Origin: Symsagittifera roscoffensis | Lineage: Eukaryota > Xenacoelomorpha > Acoela > Convolutidae | DNA length: 64,000 nucleotides | Assembly (NCBI RefSeq): GCF_963678635.1 | Contig: NC_087062.1 | Coordinates: 1,302,001 to 1,366,000 of the forward strand | Direction of reading: 5' to 3' | In this document: piece after piece, positions 59,365 to 64,000 of the stretch | Position numbering within the stretch: the first letter of the stretch is position 1 | Layout: the number at the start of each line of letters is the position of its first letter | The notes under the pieces: generated by a model | The model's database searches: none | What the model was told of the DNA's origin: nothing | Seen by the model: only the letters and a program-made list of their open reading frames with translations | Translations under genes and position numbers: made by a program

Positions 59365-60709
59365 TATCTTTGCCGGCGAATCAGAAAACAACTCTTCGTC
59401 GATCGAGGCAATAAAATTTTTTGTTGGCTGCTGCACTCGTTGTGTTTAATTTCACTACTTTTTGCCTAAAATCATTTTTTCAGATATTTAGACATGATTC
59501 AGTCTTGAAACAGAACTGTAAGGAGTTTTAAAGTCAATATACAATTGATGTTTTTCCAGTTTTTTCGCTCAGTTTAAAAAAGTTTCTTGGGGTGCGGGGG
59601 TGGGTGGTGACCCCCATGTATTAAGATAGGGAATAGATTTCCTATGTATTAAGATAGGGAATAGGTTTCCCATGTATTAAGATAGCAGGTTTCAGATGGT
59701 AAGGTTTCAGATGGTAAGTTTCAGAAAAACTTTTGGCGCCCGAATTTTTTGAGCTTGATTTTGCCAATACTTGCGTTTCTTAGCCAACTTCTATGATTTG
59801 TGATATGTAAGGGCTATCTTGTCCTACAAAAATTTGGTATGATAAGTTTCAGAAGCTAAGTTTCAGAAAATTTTTTCAAATTTTTTTAAGGTTTACTTGC
59901 AAATACATTTTTATCTTGAAAAAAACAATTTTATATTGAAAAATCGAAAAAAAAAAATTGGACGGTAATTTTTTTTTCTGTCCAATCGAAAAAAAAAATT
60001 GGACGGAAAAAAATATCGGACAGAGTTATTGAAGCGTGACTTACTTTCTTGAGAGATTAAAATCTTAAATTTTCATAAAAAATTGAAATACATCCAATCA
60101 AAATTGCATGAGCTTTTCATTGGAACTAAGATAAAATTACGCAAAGATTTTTAAGTTTCGACCAATCAGATCTTTTTATCTTGTTCTTATTTTTACTCCA
60201 ACTGGTTTATTTATTCTGTCATATTTCTTGCTACGATTCATTTCAGTTCTCTTTTATCACGTTGTCTTCAATCTTTAAAAAATTCTTTGAAATTTCCAAC
60301 TTTTCCAAAAAATTATTATCCCAATTTATCAATTGCTCTGCCACGGTAAAAGTTTACACTGAGAAAAAAATAGTATCACGTTTTTTTGGGGTCTGATCTT
60401 TTTGTATAGTAATTTTTCCATCTTTCTCAGAGTAAACTTTTAAGAAAATTATACAATTTACGAGAAGTTGGTTACAATTTTCGTAAATTTATCTACTCTA
60501 TCGTTATTTTTTTTCAATTGGGGGACTACAACATCCATATTCTACCATCATTCTCCGTATTTCATCAAAAAAAAGTTGCTAAGATGCTTTTCGTAAAAAA
60601 AAATTAATGAATTTAAAAAAGATAAATTACTTAAATAATCAAACAATTCACTACATCGTATAGTAAAATTACTGCAAAATTTTACACTTACAAATAAAAT
60701 TCTTACTTT
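59365..60709. other. Spacer with short tandem repeats and hairpins
   Basis: A 28-bp unit (ATGTATTAAGATAGGGAATAG) repeats three times at 59616-59690, followed by GGTTTCAGATGGTA repeats at 59688-59720. An inverted repeat TTGGACGG...CTGTCCAA lies near 59958-59993. Another, AAAGTTTACACTGAGAAA with TTTCTCAGAGTAAACTTT, spans about 60348-60440. No gene is seen. Confidence 0.6.
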
Positions 60710-61090
60710 TTACATAAAATTACTGATAAAATTCAGAACATGCACATCATGAACTTTATTCAAATTCTTCTGGAAGATTTTAAAAAGAAGAAAAGCTGAA
60801 TAAATGGCGTAAAATCCACACAAATTATCAGTCTTTTGTAGCTTTCGAGGAACCTTTCGTCGAAAATTTTTTGTTATAAAAGGGTAAGTTGATCTCTTTC
60901 TTCCCAAAGAATCAGCAAAATAGTAGCTTTTATCCAGTCGAGCGATCATAATCAAGTGTTCTCCTCTATCATTGCTTGGGGCTGAGTTAATAATAGCAAA
61001 AAAGTAATTTGTTAGTTGAGGTACTGTATCAGAGGGGTATGATGCCATGAACTTGAACCTGAGCTCTTGAATTCTTTCAAAAATTTGCAA
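60710..61090 (-). pseudogene. Adenain-like (Ulp1-fold) cysteine protease
   Basis: This is the likely virion maturation protease. The open 126 residues show the expected order of catalytic residues: His45 in RGEHLIM, Asp60 in YYFADSLG and Cys91 in LCGFYAIYSAF. That matches the His-Asp/Glu-Cys arrangement of adenovirus-type proteases. The N-terminal part is missing from this frame. A coding-like stretch in other frames up to about 61330 may hold it, with intron-like or frameshift interruptions between. It lies downstream of the capsid gene. Confidence 0.65.
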
Positions 61091-61425
61091 AAGTTAAAGA
61101 TTATCCATCTTTGCAATTGTAGATTGATTTACAGCTAAAAAAAATTGATAGTTTCATAGTGTACTTTAGGATTAAAAAAAGAAAGAATAATGACTTACAC
61201 ACATTTAGGAATTGAATCAACAAAGTCCCATACACAAGCTTTATGTATAGGCAAAGTTTACTGAACACTGTTTCACAGTCTAGGTTGAAGAAGTGTCTCG
61301 GGTTTTCGACTAAACAGCATTCCTTCTTTTTTTTCTGGAGCTTTAGCTCTGAAGAAAAACAATATAGATAGTACAGAAATAAAATCAAAGAAAAGTCCCA
61401 AAAAAGTTACAATATTTTTATAGGA

Positions 61426-62752
61426 ACCTGAAAACTCAAAAAAATAAACATATTTAGCGACTGTTCCGAATTTGTCAATTTGAATAATTGATAGTCTTTC
61501 TCCCAAGACTATCACTTCCGTTACTTGCTCCAAGGGAAGTTGGAAAAAAATTTCTAATCTTAAGCTTTCTCCACTAAGTTCTGGATAATGCAAGTGCTCA
61601 GCTGCATCCTGTAGTGAAGTCAAGTCGAAAACTACAATATAGTGATTTTGAAAATCTTCCATAAGAAGAGCTGGAAAATCTTCGTTAAACTGCAATGCTT
61701 TCATTGTTGTAACGTAGGGTCTACAAGGAGAAGTTGTATCTAATGAAATAATTGCTCTTCCGCCCCGAATAATTCTAAGCTCTCTCAAATGAAATTGTTC
61801 ATAATTGAAAAAAATTTCACGAAAAGATCCCGCAGCAGCCGAATTCGTATTCATTGCTTCAGCTATCCTTCTGATTGGGGCATCATTGAAAACATTTTCC
61901 TGAATAAACTGGTTTTGACGAGATGGAATGATAAAGGTTCTTGCTATAGTTAATGAGCAGGTTCCCTTTCCAGATTCCATTGCAAATATTGATGATTAGG
62001 TTCAGCTACTAAAAATCTTCTTGTAAACAGTGAACAATCAACAATTTTCAGACTAACATTTGGATTTTCAGACAGCATCTATCTTGAAATTAGGTCTAGC
62101 TTGATTTAGTTTAATTCGAACATTAGTTTTTAGTAGTAATGATTTTTCACAAGTAAACCAGTCAATGGCCAGCCTGCCATAAAGTGAAAAAATTATTTCT
62201 GATCCTGAAGCATTTGCTCTATCAGTAAAAATATATATATCAAATGCTTCCGGATATTCTTCAAAACTATACCCGTGACAAGCAAGTATTCCTTTATTAC
62301 TCACTGCCGACGAGTTGAATTCGTTCGATATTTGTGCTTTATGAGGATATAATCCATTGGCGTTGTAAACCATTGTATTAATAAAATAAACTTCACAATT
62401 GGAGAATAGAGAATGTAGTAGATTGTTTACATAAGTTAAGTAAGTTTGTGGTTCCTCATCTGAATCTTCCTCCGATTTTGCTTTATGTTCTGCTTTATTT
62501 TTAAAGCTTCAAACAATCTTCCTTTGAATAATTGAAGCTTTAAACTGATGTGGGTATCACGCATATCCAGATAAAGATAACGGTCCGTCTCAAATTCAAA
62601 CTCAATACTGCTTTCATCTAAAGAAGTACTGGGAAATAATTCTTGTATGTATGATGAAATTATTGTTTCTAAAACTGGGTTTTATCAAAAATCTCCAAAG
62701 AAGAATTTGTAAAAGCTGCGTACCAAAAATGACTACTTTGATTTACACTCAT
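61426..62752 (-). pseudogene. Major-capsid-like protein (F54H12.2-like family), frameshifted
   Basis: This resembles the protein family commonly annotated as F54H12.2-like, found next to polinton-type integrases and likely a double-jelly-roll capsid protein. It starts at ATG 62750-62752. The N-terminal segment carries TDRYLYLDMRDTHISLK. A middle segment has GRLAIDWFTCEKSLLLKTNVRIKL (62068-62373), and the C-terminal segment has RTFIIPSRQNQF, FREIFFNYEQFHLREL and LSGESLRLEIFFQLPL. At least three, probably four, frame changes interrupt it (about 62680, 62500, 62070 and 61975). After 61426 the open frame continues into a hydrophobic stretch that looks like read-through of an intron or spacer. Confidence 0.6.
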
Positions 62753-63112
62753 TTTATCTTGTCAAAAATGTCTTTGCGATAGCGACTGATTTTTGAACTA
62801 CTTTTTCGAGAAATGGCTCCTCTTGTTCTACGCTTGGATTTCTTTTTTCCACCTCCCAACTGTTTTCGAACTGTTTTTGTTCCAACATCTTTTGCAAATG
62901 TTTTGAGTTTTTTCGTCCACTGAAAGCTTCTCCAATCTCTGGAGCATCAATTTTAAATAAATCTGCTCCGATTCTTTTGCAGCTGGGACTAAATATTTTT
63001 TAATGAAGGGAATTGCAGTTCTCCCAAGAGTTTGTGCAAGAGCACCAAAACCTCTTCCACGCTGTTTTGCATGTCCACAAAAAAATAGGAAAATCAGCTG
63101 AACTTTGAGCAA
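62749..63112 (-). pseudogene. Basic core-like protein upstream of the capsid gene
   Basis: The N-terminal part has the segment RGRGFGALAQTLGRTAIPFI and KKYLVPAAK, a pattern I associate with small proteins in polinton/adintovirus-like elements. Two frame changes follow, and the last frame ends in a strongly Arg/Lys-rich tail (KKKSKRRTRGAISRKS) that would bind DNA. Its TGA overlaps the capsid ATG as ATGA (62749-62752). A virion core or minor capsid role is inferred. Confidence 0.5.
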
Positions 63113-63133
63113 CCATTTCGTATGAAGTATAAA

Positions 63134-63244
63134 TCAAAAATTATTATCCAAAATCTTGCGAAACAAGAGAACAACTCGTGTAATTCGTACGGACACAAAA
63201 GGAAATTTTTCACCCGTAGTATCCTTTAGCTCTATTTTTATGGT
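63134..63244 (-). pseudogene. Fragment of an unrecognised protein C-terminus
   Basis: A short stretch reading IELKDTTGEKFPFVSVRITR then VVLLFRKI ends at a stop just before the core-like gene. Its position between integrase and core protein suggests the end of another structural gene that is otherwise lost or frameshifted. The assignment is uncertain. Confidence 0.3.
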
Positions 63245-64000
63245 GTGGAAAGAGTTTTTTAATAATTTTTTAAATTGTAGATTTGTGAAGGATTGATAAT
63301 TCATGTACTGTCCTGTAGATTTTATTTTTCGAGATCTTTGATAATGTATGTAGGAGGTTTTTTGTAGATATTGCCGAAATTTCAAAAACTTCATCTGTAA
63401 ACTGTGGCTTGTATCCTTTTCGGAACCGAATATCATTTTTCGAAATTCTAACTCTACCATCAAATTTGAATTTTGGTTTAGTATATTTTTTGAATGATTT
63501 GTTATACAATATTGATAAAAAATCACTGTTTTTCACATTTTTGGGAGATTTTCCAATTGACCGATTTTTGCGGCAATTCAATGTAGAAACAAATTGCTGC
63601 AATTTGGGGACAAATTTTTCACCGTGATCTTCAATGTAACGATATATTATATGTTTTAAAGACTGAACTGCTCCCTCTGTAAATTCAGCTTTTGTTTCAC
63701 TCATTGTTGAGTAAAATTCAATGTCTTTCTCCTTACAAAATGTTTTAAAAGTTCCCCCATATTCTGTTCTTTTATCAACCCAAAGTTTTTCAGGAGTGTT
63801 TTTTCGAGAAATCATTTTTCTAAAAGCTTGTAAAGTATCTTTGGCATACTTTGTTTTCATTGTTTGAACTCTGACAAATCTCGAAAAAATATCTACAGCA
63901 ACTAATAAATAGTTGACTCCATTGTTTTGACTAGCTAACTTGTCTACCAAAGCCTAACCCATACACCAGTTTTCATTGATATATTTAGAAAACGCTGGAA
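63245..64000 (-). pseudogene. Polinton-type integrase (F54H12.3-like), 5' end outside window
   Basis: This is a retroviral-superfamily integrase. The open 226 residues include LLVAVDIFSRFVRV, then LWVDKRTEYGG with the second catalytic Asp (residue 59) and KAEFTEGAVQSLK with the catalytic Glu (residue 92). The C-terminal module PKFKFDGRVRISK and GYKPQFTDEVFEI is typical of polinton integrases. Just upstream of the first Met the same frame has a TAG and then ALVDKL, where the family has an acidic residue at the Ala position, so the first catalytic Asp seems lost. Frame changes follow near 63340. Confidence 0.7.

Larger units (their letters stand above)
60710..64000 (-). mobile_element. Decayed polinton/adintovirus-like element (partial)
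   Basis: In transcription order on the minus strand lie a retroviral-type integrase, an unrecognised fragment, a basic core-like protein, a major-capsid-like protein and an adenain-like protease. This set is typical of polinton/Maverick-adintovirus elements. The B-family polymerase and packaging ATPase are not in the window and would lie beyond 64000 if present. Every gene is frameshifted. The left boundary is unknown. Confidence 0.7.

Overview
The window is A+T-rich eukaryotic DNA built almost entirely of repeats. The standard code, a Ty3/gypsy-type retroelement with an envelope gene, a polinton/adintovirus-like capsid cluster, complex satellites and TA-flanked non-autonomous elements all point to an invertebrate animal. 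The sequence does not name the species. I see no clear single-copy host gene.

Region 1 (1-15608) is the 3' four fifths of a very long LTR retroelement, cut by the window edge. Region 2 (15609-19377) is a spacer that becomes a 90-bp satellite array. Region 3 (19378-37943) is a second, full-length copy of the same element in the same orientation. It is bounded by two 410-bp LTRs (TGG...TCA) and a 4-bp candidate target-site duplication, ATGC. Aligning the two decayed copies by eye recovers the ancestral layout: LTR, primer binding site, long leader, a small basic ORF0, gag-pol in one frame, a ~49-codon ORF overlapping the end of pol, two short hydrophobic ORFs joined TAA-ATG, a Pro/Ser/Thr-rich ORF, an envelope glycoprotein resembling the class III (gB/chuvirus-like) type, an unrecognised ~600-residue ORFX, a consensus intron just after the ORFX stop, 1.5 kb of 3' sequence, LTR. 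Neighbouring ORFs are linked by ATGA, TAAATG or 13-nt overlaps, so this is a complex endogenous-retrovirus-like element of about 18.9 kb. Both copies carry stops and frameshifts and look dead.

Region 4 (35466-41100) is a rearranged end. A 2677-bp segment (ORFX 3' part, 3' region, LTR, flank) is tandemly duplicated, and the outer copy runs into a 585-bp palindrome centred at 40808. The duplication breakpoint lies 28 bp from the palindrome centre.

Region 5 (41101-60709) is nested repeats. Two old paralogous blocks (about 43.0-46.25 and 55.24-58.09 kb) differ by insertions that look like non-autonomous mobile elements, two of them flanked by TA. Between the blocks lies a 7-kb array of a degenerate ~85-bp monomer arranged as two ~3.5-kb higher-order units. 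A further paralogous pair (53.96-54.3 and 58.1-59.55 kb) shows an empty and a filled site for a 1.1-kb TA-flanked element.

Region 6 (60710-64000, minus strand) is part of a decayed polinton/adintovirus-like element: integrase, a basic core-like protein, a major-capsid-like protein (the family annotated as F54H12.2-like) and an adenain-like cysteine protease. All are frameshifted and continue beyond the window.
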